From NCBI RefSeq assembly GCF_003945595.2, contig NW_024104532.1:3471501-3535500 (forward strand): a stretch of DNA of 64,000 nucleotides, read 5' to 3'. Under the pieces are notes generated by a model that was not told the DNA's origin, searched no databases, and saw only the letters and a list, made by a program, of their open reading frames with translations. Positions 1 to 10,533 of this stretch are shown piece by piece. The position numbers were made by a program, and so were the translations under genes. The DNA comes from Pipra filicauda. Taxonomy: Eukaryota; Chordata; Aves; Passeriformes; Pipridae. The first letter of the stretch is position 1, and each line of letters opens with the position of its first letter.

Positions 1-1520
1 CCTGTACCTGAGCTGCACGTTCCCCATCTGCCAGGGACTGTCACAGCTCTGCTTACCTCCAACGCAAATGATTTCTTGAGCACCAACAAAAAAGAGGCAG
101 CAGCACTGACACTGTATCTGTTCATCTTAAACCACCACATTCAGTTGGGCACGGGGATGAAGATGCATTGCTCCGTGCAGCTGAATACTTAAAAGCACCG
201 AGACAATAAGAATGCATTAAACTTTTATCTCCAGTGCTACAGCTACAATAAGCAATCAAAGAAATTGCCACTCTCCCAGGGCTCCGGATTGCCTAAAGGA
301 AACTAACTTTTGTCTGTGTGTGTGTGTATGAAGAAAGATGGATAAAAGGATCTCAAATACCAGCTGCAGTGTGTTTGGCTACTTTGCATTAGTCAAATGA
401 TGAGCACTGCACAAAGCTTGGGCGAAGGCAGTTTAATGCAGTCATATATAGGCAGGAAGAAATATGACATTTTTCACTCCAAAGATTTCACGATCAAGCC
501 CAGTTGTTGGCTGTTTTTCTTTCCAAGTATCATTTTATAGGAGAAAATTACCAACCTGCTATTCTTTTCAGAGTCACATTCTGAAAAAAAAAACCAACCT
601 TTTCAGAACTATGTCTTTCCCATGATACAACATTTGGGGGCCTGGATGTCACTACCAGACTGGTATAACTCATCTTTCCATCAGCAGTAGCAATAGCAGG
701 ATTATCAAATCATGTTATAGTTTTTAACACCACAACAAATGAATTTAAAAGCTCTCATAAAAACTATACATGTTCTTCTTCAATTTACTCTCTGGCCATT
801 TAACGATGTAGAAATTTCATTTCTCATGAAATATCCACAAACTGGCCCCTTTCCTCATGAAATATGCATGAATTATAGAATTCCTTATGCTCTTGAGAAA
901 ATAAACCACTTTAATCTGAGAAAATTCTCCATTTTATAATGTCAGAATGCTTTATTTTCTTTTTTTGACTCAGAACCAGGTTGGTTTCAGAAAAGGAGGT
1001 GCTTGGCATGTTCCAGGCTTTTAAAGTGAAGGGAAACACTGTTTAAAAAAAAAAAAAACAAAACCAACACACACCACAAAACCTGATATAGATAATTCCA
1101 AACCAAACGTTTGCTTTTCAAATGTTGTCTTCTTGTTTATTTTCCCACAATCCTTTAATGGGCAAAACTCCCTGGTAAGAAATCATAGCATTTAAATAAC
1201 TTCCTGTTTTCAACCCACTTTGTTTCTTGGTTTCACATTCCTCTGTGTATGTTTTTGCTGTAGTGCAGATAAAACCATGTGAGTACCAACGAGGTATTTG
1301 CTACAAGAACTATAACACCCTTTTCTCCATTTGATTAATATAGCTCTAGGAAAAAAAAAATCCCCCATCACCCCCTGGGCACAATTGTGTCACTTACAGT
1401 AGCACCTCTCAGCAAAGAACCTGCACGACCTTTACTAAGAAGCAGTGTTATGCTTCACAGTGTGTCAAAAATATACTTTGTAGAGCATTAAAAATAACCT
1501 TTTGGAGAGGCCCTTGATGG
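1..1520. other. Intergenic, no gene seen
   Basis: AT-rich unique-looking sequence with a short (TG)n run at 314-328 and an A14 tract at 1045-1058. Only short ORFs without recognisable domains are present. Confidence 0.6.
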
Positions 1521-1647
1521 TTAAAGCCAAGTTGGATGGAGTTCTGAGCAACCTGGTCTAGTGGAAGGTGTCCCTGCCCATGGCAGGGGACTGGAACAAG
1601 ACGAGCTTTAAGGTCCCTTGCAACCAACCCATTCTGTGGTTCTATGG
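1521..1647 (+). mobile_element. CR1 LINE 3' fragment
   Basis: Carries the avian CR1 3' tail: a GTTGGATGGAG-like start, AACCTGGTCTAGTGGAAGGTG, TGTCCCTGCCCATGGCAGGG, then AAGGTCCCTT and ATTCTGTGGTTCTATGG. Severely 5'-truncated, as is usual for CR1; no coding capacity. Confidence 0.9.
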
Positions 1648-4535
1648 GAAATAACCTTTTTTTTTTTATATCCAGCATGAAGCATTTTTATTTCAGACTT
1701 TTACTGGAAGCTTTAGACTTAAGAAGTATCGGGGGCTTTGCAAATTATTAAAATGAACCCCAAAGCATTTCACCTGGGCAGGAGACACTGATGTGCCTCA
1801 AAAGCAAACATACTGGGAACTGTTTCCCTCTGTGAGCTGCCTTAGGCCCCACAATGAGTAAAGGCAGGAGTAGGGGTGGCCTCTCAAATCCCAGGTAAGG
1901 GAACAGCCAAGGGCCAAACCATGGCCATGGCCAGACACAATGTTCAGGGCACTCCAGGCTCCTCATCAGGTGCAGTTGTTCACACAAAGAATGAGAATTC
2001 ACAGCCATAAACTCCTCACAGCAGGCAGGTTTTCCTTTAGAGCTTTAAGCATTTTCAGCTCTGCCGGTATCTCCCTCAGTTTGGGATTTCTGTAGCAACT
2101 GGGGCTGTTACACACACCTTTTCATTGCATTCTTTCATCGCTTTCCAGTTCCAGAAAGATATCAAAATAACATCCTCTCACCCCATCCCCAAAATACCAG
2201 GGGGGTATTTTAAAATTAGAGGCAGAAAAACATTTCCCTTTGCAAATGGAACAGCCGTGTGAAAAAGGAGTGTCTCTCCTTCTCATAATGGGAAGGGATG
2301 AGGAGGGTAGGACACACAGGCCTAAAACTAAAGCCTCAGGAAGGAGATTTCATGAAGAAATGTGCTTTTTTTCCTTGAGAATAAGCAGTATCTTCCTGAG
2401 ACCCATCATTTTGATTCACTGTTTCACGTGTAAATAATTTACCAGGCTAAAAGGTCAAGAGCTGCAGGTCCTTAGAGAAGGGAACAAAAGTGCAAGCTGT
2501 AAATAAGAGACGAGTAACTTATGTGGAGCATAAAACGTGTTATGAGGCTACACAGAGATATATATATGCACAAATCCACATAGAAATAGGCTAAATCACA
2601 GCTCCAGAACCGCATACGGAGGCATAAATAACCTCTACTCCATGTTTGCCTCCCCTTGAACTTGACTTGAGAGCAGGAAGTAAAGTGAATGTGATCTTTT
2701 GGGATAGAAATTACACTTTTAAATTAGATCCATGGTGCCCAGATGTACCGCTGATGGATGCATGAAACAGAGGGGCAAAAGAAATTAATTTTCGACCTCC
2801 TCATTTTCATCTTTTCATCCTCTAATGTCAGAGTAATTGCTCCTCTACTCTTGGATGTGACAGAATCTAGTCCTTGCTTCTCTTCAGAAGGTGAGGGAAC
2901 AGCTGGTTTCCTTTCTGACACCAGTGTATTCCCTATCAGCTGTCAGGCAGCATTAGGTCCCTAAATGCTCACAGCATGTCACGCTTTCCTCACGCTCAGA
3001 AACTCTAAATGTGGGGCTTCGTTCCCCAGTTTGAGGAAGGATAGTGCAAGGAGAAGAAAAGGGTCAAACTCTGTTCAGGTTCAAAACTACAGAGAATTCC
3101 AGGGAAGAAGTTCTGGAAGGACAAAGGAGTAGAAATAAGCAGAGGACCGCTGACGATCACAGTATGTTATCCTGACACAGACATTCGAATGGAAAGATCA
3201 GAAATAAGCAGCACTTTGTCCCACACACCTCACTCCTCACAGTGGTTTTTATAGCAGTACTGCCCTCAATAGTAAAATCTATGGTATGGAAAATTTCTCA
3301 GGCTCAGTCAAGAAAGGTAAATACTGCACTTGGAGAAACAGCATTTTGTCCAGCAGTTTGCACAGATAGCCCAGGTTTTTGGTTTTACTCCCATCTGACA
3401 CTACATTCCAGAGCAATCAGCACCAATTCATTTCACCACCAAAAAGCCAGGCCTGTATTTCCCTGCCTAGTGGGGCAGTTATTGAATTCATCAGCTTAAT
3501 TGGCATTTTTTATAAACATTTATAAAACATGTGAAAACTTCAAATGGAAGCCAATTATTCCAAGGGGTTATATTACACAGATACACTCCAAGGTTTCATT
3601 GGATGATCTAGTATGGAAAATTATCCCCTTCTGCATATATGGCAATAATGTTTATATTATTTTTCCCACATGCTTTTAGTCTTTCATAATAATGGAAACA
3701 ATGATATAAGAATGAACAACTGACATTTCTGTTTGAGGACACAGCATGAATCTCCTCTGAAAACCTCTGCAGCAGCTCTGCTTTACAAATATATTTTCCT
3801 TTGGTACTTGGAGATACTTTGAGCTCCAAATTATTTCAGTTACAAGATAAAAAACACCAAAAAGATAGAAACCACCAAAAAGATAGAGAATAAAACGCCA
3901 CCCTGAACTGAATACAAATTCTGTTTACCTCCATCTCTGTTATAACACCAGCTACTTCTATATTATGCATATGCATACACACACGCAGATATATTTACAT
4001 ATAAAATAAACCAATGTATAAATTACAATATAGTGTTTCAGAAATATAGTGATTCAGAAAGTGTGTCACATATACAGCATATGTTCCATGGATAATATGT
4101 GGCCCAGCACACGCAGAGAATACACATTTTTTTCCAGGGCTCTGGATCCTCTGAAAGGTTGGAAGTCTGGGTGCATGGTGCACATTCTTTAGGGGAGAAT
4201 TACGGGCTGGGGAACATTCCTCCAGCTTCTCAACTCTTTCAATGATTTGCCATGTGTGTAGCCAAGCTGTTCGCTCTGTAAATCTACAGTTCCTAAGAAC
4301 TCTGGCACTTCCTCTGGCTGCCAAAGAAAGCTCAGTGCAGCACTGACCCCGATCCATCCACACACCCAGCAAACACAGATTTAACTACTGCGAAATCTGA
4401 AGCAAAGATTAAACAGCAAGTTTGGAACTGCTGACACCAAATGGACCAAACTCAAGCACACATTTCCTCTGCTTCAGCAGTTCCTACACTGCTCTTGTTA
4501 CCACCACAGTGCAGAGGACAAGGGTTGTTTTCCTG
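1648..4535. other. Intergenic, no gene seen
   Basis: Unique-looking sequence without recognisable exons. A short tandem duplication with an 18-bp period lies at 3855-3888. Confidence 0.55.
3855..3888. repeat. Two-copy 18-bp tandem repeat
   Basis: The motif ACCAAAAAGATAGA occurs twice with an 18-bp period. This is a small local duplication with no evident function. Confidence 0.8.
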
Positions 4536-4716
4536 AACTCAGCTCTGAACAGGCTCCCCAGGGCAGTGGTCACAGCCCCAAGGCTGACAGAGTTCAAGAA
4601 GTGTTTGGACAACACTCTGAGGCACATGGTGGGATTATTGGGGTGTCCTGTGCAGGGCCAGGAGTTGGACTCTATGATCCCCATGGGTCTCCTCCGGCTT
4701 AGGATATTCTGTGTGA
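4536..4716 (+). mobile_element. CR1 LINE 3' fragment
   Basis: Contains GAACAGGCTCCCCAGGGCAG, CAGCCCCAAGGCTGAC, a GTTTGGACAACACTCTGAGG segment, GTGCAGGGCCAGGAGTTGGA and a closing AGGATATTCTGTG. This is the other common avian CR1 3' end type, 5'-truncated. Confidence 0.9.
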
Positions 4717-5217
4717 GAGGAACAAAGTCTGAGCTTCTGCAAAACAATACAACCCTAAAAAACTGGGGAAACTTGGCCCAAGGCCTGCAGGCATTGATGG
4801 AATGCTCCTAACAGAGAACAGCAAATTTAGCCCTCACTGACACCACTGCTGGATTCACCTTGGTTTATAGTCAGCTCGTGCTACACCACACGTTATAGTT
4901 CTCATGCACAGATGTATCAGGGCAGTATCTGGGTTGCGAACACACCAGGGAAAAAGCTCACCTGCTAATAACAGCAAACCAGATTTGGGTCTGTGCTGCT
5001 GGAGGTCCCAGTGCAGGGAGGAAGGGAAGCAGCTTCCACGGCTCCTACCCGGGAGCAGCTGGTTTTTGTGTTGCACAAGCTACTATGGCTGCTTTGATAT
5101 GAACTCAGCAGCCTTTTACAGGGACACAGCACTGCTGGAGCAGAAGTGTGCCCCATTCGTGGTCTTCTCCACCTCCTGTAACCCCATTTCCAACCCAGAA
5201 AGCCTTTCCTGCAGAGG

Positions 5218-5390
5218 AAATAGAATCATAAATCACAGAATGGTTTGGGTTGGAAGGGACCTTAAAGATCATCTTGTTCCACTTCCCTGCCATTGGCAGG
5301 GACACCTTCCACTAGACCAGGTTGCTCCAAGCCCTGTCCAACCTGGCCTTGAACACTTTCAGGGATGGGGCAGCCACAGCTTCTCTGGGC
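5218..5390 (-). mobile_element. CR1 LINE 3' fragment, reverse
   Basis: Reverse-oriented CR1 tail: AGAATGGTTTGGGTTGGAAG, CTTCCACTAGACCAGGTTGC, then CTTGAACACTTTCAGGGATG. A 232-codon open frame across this block is accidental and reads the repeat in antisense. Confidence 0.92.
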
Positions 5391-5975
5391 AAATGAAGGA
5401 GGTGATGATGAAACTTAGCTCTGATGTTACTTTTCATAGTAACCAATTGACCTGCTTACCCTACCAAACCAAAAACACACAATCAACTGAAAACCATAGT
5501 CCCTCTTCAATGCTCTGTGGCCTAGTCTGCCAAGAAAACCGGCACTACTGCAAGAACACTACAAATTTTCAGTTAAAATGGCCAGACTTCAGTATTTCAT
5601 AGCTAACAATCTGGTGTGTGTGTTGACAGAGGCAGTGGGAGTGTGTGAACACACAGGTTCACCCTCTGCCTCCACAGTGATCCCTGTGGTAATTCCATCT
5701 GTGTTTCAGCACAGACAGTGCCTGGCCACAGCCATCTCTTCCAGGTTTCTCCATCTATTCACTGGCAAGGACAAAGTTGGTAGAAACTAGACTCAGTAAA
5801 TGGCTTCAATTTTGTGGCCAGAGGTTGCCAGGACAAGGAAGAGAAAACTGCCAACTATGTCTCCTCTGAACAGTCTGGATCTTTTAACAAGGACATGGGA
5901 GCTGAAAGTGGAAAACCGAGAGAGAGGGAAATGAACCTTCTCCTCTTCCCAGCCACAAAGATCACTCCAGAGAAA

Positions 5976-6178
5976 CCCAGAATCACTGAGGCTGGAAAAG
6001 ACCTCTGAGACCATCAAGTCCAACCTGTGACTGATCCCCACCTTGTCAGTCAGACCAGAGCACTGAGTGCCACGTCCAGTCGTTCCTTGAACACTTCCAG
6101 GGATGGGGACTCCACCATCTCCCTGGGCAGCCCCTTCCAAAGCCTGACAGCACTTTCTGTGAAGAACTCCTCATGACC
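5976..6178 (-). mobile_element. CR1 LINE 3' fragment, reverse
   Basis: Reverse-oriented CR1 3' end with the segments GGCTGGAAAAGACCTCTGAG, AGACCAGAGCACTGAGTGCC and CTTCCAGGGATGGGGACTCC. Same subtype as the copy at 29256-29495. Confidence 0.92.
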
Positions 6179-8080
6179 AGGGATGTTGTATCTCAACATG
6201 CAAAAGCCAATGACACTGCATGAAACAGGGTTCAAGGAATATTCTGGAATATTGGCTTTTTCTGCCTCTGTGGCAGCTCTTTCTGGGCACTGGAGATGGG
6301 CAGGATCAAACCAAGCCTGGTATCAGGCCAAAGCACAGACAGAGACAGAAATCTGGTCTCCACTGCCCAGGAAGGGAACAAACTCCATGTCCACAGAGGG
6401 GTAACACAGAACACACCTCACAGCAGTAATTGCACTTTCACAGGCTTAATGAAAATGAGAAGCTGGGGGAACAGGGACCCAAATGAGTGTCAGCCCTGAG
6501 GAAAGCACAGGTAGGATTCCACTGCTGGGTATTCCACATAGTGGGCACCAACCTGCCCACTACACACCCCTTCCAAGACCTTCTGGGTCATACAGGATCA
6601 CAATGGTGAGTTTTCAGGGATAGCTCTGAGGAACACAAAGGACTTGAGCACCAATGAAAACAGACTTCATTTTTTGGTACAACTTAATTTTGTCAGCCAG
6701 TTGCAATGACTATGAACTCTTTGTAGGCAGCTGTGGCAGTGGGTGACTTTTTCCCTGTGATATGAGAATTTTCATGGAAAGAGGTGCTGGTTTACAGATC
6801 TTGTGACTGTGGTGACAGGAGGGGGTGAAGAATGAGGGCTAAGAAAGGAGGAAACCTGCCAGGCAGTGGTGGCAAGCACTGACAAAAAGAAGGACTGACC
6901 TCTGGCTCTGGTCACCTGTGATAGAATGTGTGATTTGGTCTTTTACAAACTGAAATTGCAATTAAGTATCTCCATCTCCCCTAGTCTACTAAAGGAATGG
7001 TTTCAGGGGGATTGTAGCACAGGAAAATAAGATGAAAAATCATTGCTTTGATTGTTGTTTTTTTCCAAATAACTTTCTACACCATTTTTTTTCTATTTCA
7101 CCTGAAATAATCTTTCTCCCTAAGCTTTACAAGTTTGCTTCCCCCCACGGCCTAATCATTTATCCCATCATGAGAACTGCATCTTCAAAGCAGTAGCAAA
7201 CAGGTAAGATCTCTCCCTTCCTGTCTTCTACTGGTCTGAACTGTGCAAAGTGCCTAAAGCCTTCCTTGAGGGCATGGATATAGGGGGAGTTCACAGATCT
7301 CATCAATTTTGTACTAGAGATCTGATGCAAGGAGAGGTTCACAGTTCTCCTCCCTGGGGGACAGCCTGCTTTATCTAAGACACCACAGTTAAATATGCTC
7401 ACTGTGTGCTGTGATGTTGGGTAAAAATAGCCTGATAAAATAGATTAAATGTTCTGTTTTTCTTCTTCTCCCTGCTATAGATCTCAAAACCATTAAACGC
7501 TGCATGACCTCAACCCACAGCTTGTAAGCAGAACCAATGAACCCTCATTATTCCTTATAACTACCTGGTTTACCCCTTGCTCTGTGCCCTAAAACATCAA
7601 TTGTGTGTCCCTTTGTGCCATCCTAAGAAACACATCACTGCCTCCACCTACAGATAAAGAAAGAGACCTCACACAGGGACTTTGAGCAGTGCTTTGCTCC
7701 TACAGCAGGATCAGCACCAGCAACAAGGCAATTCCCGACAAGCTAGGAGACATCCTGGGTACAAGAGGTTTCACTCTCCTGCACCATGGATGCTCACAGT
7801 TTCCTTCAGTAATTTGTTAATTGGGAGGAATTTTCACTTGTGGCCTTCCCAAGTGAACCCCGGACTGGATTCTCTGAGTGCCCTGTGCTGCTGAGGGACT
7901 GGTTTTTTCCTTTGAGGTCGCTGGCTCCCAGCCCTTCAGTGGGAAGGAGCCACCCCAGGACAGCAGGAAATTCGCGCAGAAAACATCCACCTTCTGCGAG
8001 GGTCCCAAGAGAGGGACCATCCCTCTGCCTTCCGTTGCTGGTTTCCTAATGAGGCTAAAAATCCATTAATTACGTCTCTG
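6179..8080. other. Intergenic, no gene seen
   Basis: No exon, RNA gene or repeat that I can identify. Overlapping short ORFs occur in all frames without family resemblance. Confidence 0.5.
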
Positions 8081-8240
8081 CCTCGCGGGGCGACAGCGGA
8101 GGAGTAACCGGGAGGCACCGGGACAGGGATGGGGATCGGGATGGGGACAGGGACCGCGGCCGCCGGGTGCCCTCTGCCGGGACCGCCGCGCCGCTTCTCC
8201 CGGTCCCTGCCCATGCCCGGTCAGCAGCCGCCTGCTGGGA
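8075..8240. promoter_or_regulatory. Small CpG island with G-quadruplex potential
   Basis: A sharp CpG-rich patch of about 160 bases with no attached gene, 2 kb upstream of BOD1. It includes six G-runs of 3-4 (8120-8152) in imperfect GGGACAGGGAT-type repeats, and a CCGCCGCGCCGC-type stretch just before the next CR1. It might be a minor upstream promoter or only a local GC-rich repeat. Confidence 0.5.
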
Positions 8241-8502
8241 CCAGTGAGAGAACCCGAGGGAACAGCTGGAACTGTGTCAGGGGAGGGTTAGGTTGGATAT
8301 CAGGAAAAGGTTCTTCCCCCAGAGGGTGATTTGGCACTGAACAGGCTCCCCAGGGCAGTGGTCACAGCCCCAAGGCTGCCAGAGCTCAAGGAGCGTTTGG
8401 ACAGTGCTCTCAGGGACAAGGTGGGATTGTTGGGGTGCCTGTGCAGGGCCAGGATCTGCACTGATGATCCTTGTGGGTCCCTTCCAACTTAGGATATTCT
8501 GT
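8240..8502 (+). mobile_element. CR1 LINE 3' fragment
   Basis: Contains AACTGTGTCAGGGGAGG, GGTTGGATATCAGGAAAAGG, ACAGGCTCCCCAGGGCAGTG, GTGCAGGGCCAGGATCTGCA and GGATATTCTGTGG in CR1 order. 5'-truncated, sense to BOD1. Confidence 0.92.
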
Positions 8503-9103
8503 GGTCCCCCTGCAGTCCCCTGCCTCCAGGAGTAGCCAGGGCCATAAAAGCTACTGAATTAGGAGGTGCGGGGTCCTGTGGGATCTCTGTCCTATAAAAA
8601 GCATTCCCAGGCTGGTTGGAGAAGTCTCCAGAGTGTCCTATCAATGCTGCCACGTGTGCAGCATCAGCACAGGGCTCAAACAAGCACCCCTGGGGGTCCC
8701 ACTGGGGCAAGGCACTTCCATTAATTCCATGAATGCATTCCTGCTCGGGGTTATCTCCCCGTGCAAAGGCAGCGCCTGCCCTAGCGCGATGCCAGCGGGT
8801 TCTGTGCTGGTGTGAGCTGGTCACAAGCACTGGGGAGGAAGGACTGCTGGCAGCTGTCAGGCAGGAACGTGATTCCAGGGATGCTTCTGAGTGCCTGGGT
8901 GAGTCATGGGGGTTTCGTACCCGACTTGAGATAACCATCACGGAGCAGTGACAGTGACCAGGCACCCGCAGAGGGACAAATTCTCCGCTGCAGCAGGAGC
9001 TTGTGTGTCTCCCCAAAACACAGTGGTCACATGAGGTGCTGCTGTCAGCATGGAGTGTGGGCTCTGTACATGCTGCCAATTTGCCCCTCTTCTCAAAACT
9101 TCC
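8503..9103. other. Intergenic between CR1 copies, no gene seen
   Basis: A 196-codon minus-strand frame here lacks any recognised domain and I do not call it a gene. Confidence 0.5.
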
Positions 9104-9305
9104 CTGTGAGGGTGGTGAGCCCTTGGCACAGGTTGCTCAGAGAAGCTGTGGCTTCCCCGTCCCTGGAAGTGTCCAAGGCCAGGTTGGGTGGGGCTTGGAG
9201 CAACCTGGGCTAGTGGAAGGTGTCCCTGAACATTGCAGGGAAGTGGAATGAGAGGGTCTTCAAGGTCCCTTCCAACCTAATCCACTCCTTGATTCCATGA
9301 TTCTG
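9104..9305 (+). mobile_element. CR1 LINE 3' fragment
   Basis: Reads GAGGGTGGTGAGCCCTTGGC, AGAGAAGCTGTGGCTTCCCC, GGCTTGGAGCAACCTGGGCT and AAGGTCCCTTCCAACC, ending in GATTCCATGATTCTGAG. A typical CR1 3' end. Confidence 0.93.
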
Positions 9306-9537
9306 AGAGCTCACACCGCTTCCCAGAGCTGCTTAGTTTTAATTAGGGAGAGGACAAGGCACTGCACGTAAAGCGTTGCTCATTCACTAGTCTGGAAAAA
9401 GACAGGAGAGGCTGCACCTGTGCAGGGCATCTCCATGGAGGACGGATCTTTACATTCATGCACAGCTTGTCCTCCTGCGTTAGGATGGCAATATCCTAAT
9501 GAGCTCAATTATTCTGTACAGCTTGATTAGGACTTCT

Positions 9538-9590
9538 ATGGTCCTTGCTGGTCCCTTCCAGCTCAGGATATTCCATGATTCTGTTATTCT
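9538..9590 (+). mobile_element. Short CR1 3' tail remnant
   Basis: Only the last approximately 50 bases are left: GGTCCCTTCCAGCTCAGGAT, then ATTCCATGATTCTGTTATTC. Confidence 0.75.
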
Positions 9591-10117
9591 CATGTGTTGC
9601 ATTTCACAGGTGTAATCACAGTGATAAATGACAGTGATGGTTCAGCACACACAACCCTTGCCCAGGGCAAACCCCTCTCCAGGACTGGTGTCCAGAAGGC
9701 CTCTGCTGCTTCCCTTCCTTTGTGTGGCAAATGAAACTCCGGTCACAACGGAAATACAGGATAATCCCACACAAACTGATATTTTTTTCTGAATTTACAC
9801 AAGTGCTGCACTCACTACGGCACAGAATCCACACTGCAGTCGCAACCCGGCTGGAAACCCACTGCCATATCCCGATATCCTGGCTGATAACCCTCTGGGA
9901 CAGGGGATCCCTGACCCTCCAGCTGCACATCTGGAGCATCTGTGCGATGCTGAGGTGCACCCGTGCCCTCTGGCTGGCTGACCCTTCCCCGGAAGGACAC
10001 GAGGAGCAGAGCCCTGCGTGCCCGACACCCTGTGACCGCCCTGGCCGGGTTATCCCGGTATCCCCATCCCCACCGTTCCCGCACAGCCGCCGGTGCAGCC
10101 CACATGGCGCGGCGCGA

Positions 10118-10142
10118 ACTACAATTCCCATGATGCCTCGCA
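10118..10142 (+). promoter_or_regulatory. ZNF143/STAF-type binding site, forward
   Basis: Begins ACTACAATTCCCA, followed by ATGC and a C/T-rich CGC end. This matches the long ZNF143 (STAF/SBS) promoter motif, including the ACTACA extension, at about 20 of 25 positions by eye. It lies roughly 190 bp upstream of the BOD1 start codon, within the CpG island. Confidence 0.75.
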
Positions 10143-10182
10143 ACAAAAAAAACGCGTCCGCCCTCGGCCCAGCGGAGGGCGC

Positions 10183-10207
10183 CGCGGTGCACGCCGGGAT
10201 TTGTAGT
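10183..10207 (-). promoter_or_regulatory. ZNF143/STAF-type binding site, reverse
   Basis: Read on the minus strand this is ACTACAAATCCCGG, then CGTGCACCGCG, matching the same long ZNF143 motif at about 22 of 25 positions by eye. It faces the forward site across a 40-bp spacer, with the ACTACA ends pointing outward. It lies about 120 bp upstream of the BOD1 start codon and probably close to the transcription start. Confidence 0.75.
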
Positions 10208-10329
10208 TCTTTACCGCCGCTCGGCCACCCACGATCCGTAACGCGCCTGCCGTGGAGGACTCGCCTCCCCGTGACGCTCCTCGCCGCGGTGACGCGCGCG
10301 GGACGCGCCGGCGGCGCGGGGCGCGGGCC

Positions 10330-10533
10330 ATGTCGGAGAGCGGCGGCGGCGGCGGGGCCGCCCCGGGCGGGGGCGGCGGGGGTGGCGCGGGGGCCGCGGG
10401 GCCCGGACCCACCGACCCGGCCTCGCTGCCTCCCGGCGACCCGCAGCTCATCGCCATCATCGTGGAGCAGCTCAAGAGCCGCGGCCTCTTCGACGGCTTC
10501 CGCCGGGACTGCCTGGCCGACGTGGACACCAAG
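10330..10533 (+). CDS. BOD1: BOD1 coding exon 1 (residues 1-68)
   Basis: First coding exon of biorientation of chromosomes in cell division 1, a small kinetochore and centrosome-associated protein. In mammals it restrains PP2A-B56 phosphatase so that sister kinetochores attach correctly; BOD1 family proteins are also reported with SET1B histone methyltransferase. The exon encodes a low-complexity Gly/Ala N-terminus (two Gly runs at residues 5-9 and 13-19), then the start of the Shg1/BOD1 domain from about residue 37, including [20 protein letters not shown]. It ends after codon 68 (Lys) at a GT donor (10534), phase 0. The ATG at 10330 has a purine at -3 and gives MSES followed by the Gly run; the frame is open further upstream only through a GTG, so this ATG is preferred. 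The Gly-rich leader is shorter than the human one as I remember it. The family assignment is very secure because the domain is nearly identical to vertebrate BOD1. Confidence 0.95.

Larger units (their letters stand above)
10010..10329 (+). promoter_or_regulatory. BOD1: BOD1 promoter and 5' UTR in a CpG island
   Basis: A GC- and CpG-rich stretch with no TATA box, typical of a housekeeping promoter. The island continues through exon 1 to about 10640. It contains two ZNF143/STAF-type sites (listed separately) and two direct GTGACGC elements at 10271-10277 and 10289-10295 that resemble CRE/ATF half-sites. The transcription start is not visible directly. It most likely lies between about 10200 and 10300, because ATGs at 10130 and 10133 (inside the first ZNF143-type site) would otherwise be included in the leader. 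Confidence 0.8.

Noticed and set aside
4904..5602. 232-codon plus-strand open frame
   Set aside because: It runs through the reverse CR1 copy at 5218-5390; the central part is antisense CR1 and the flanks show no domain.
10252..10329. Upstream extension of the BOD1 frame
   Set aside because: The extension starts at GTG, not ATG, and its Arg-rich residues are not part of known BOD1 proteins.
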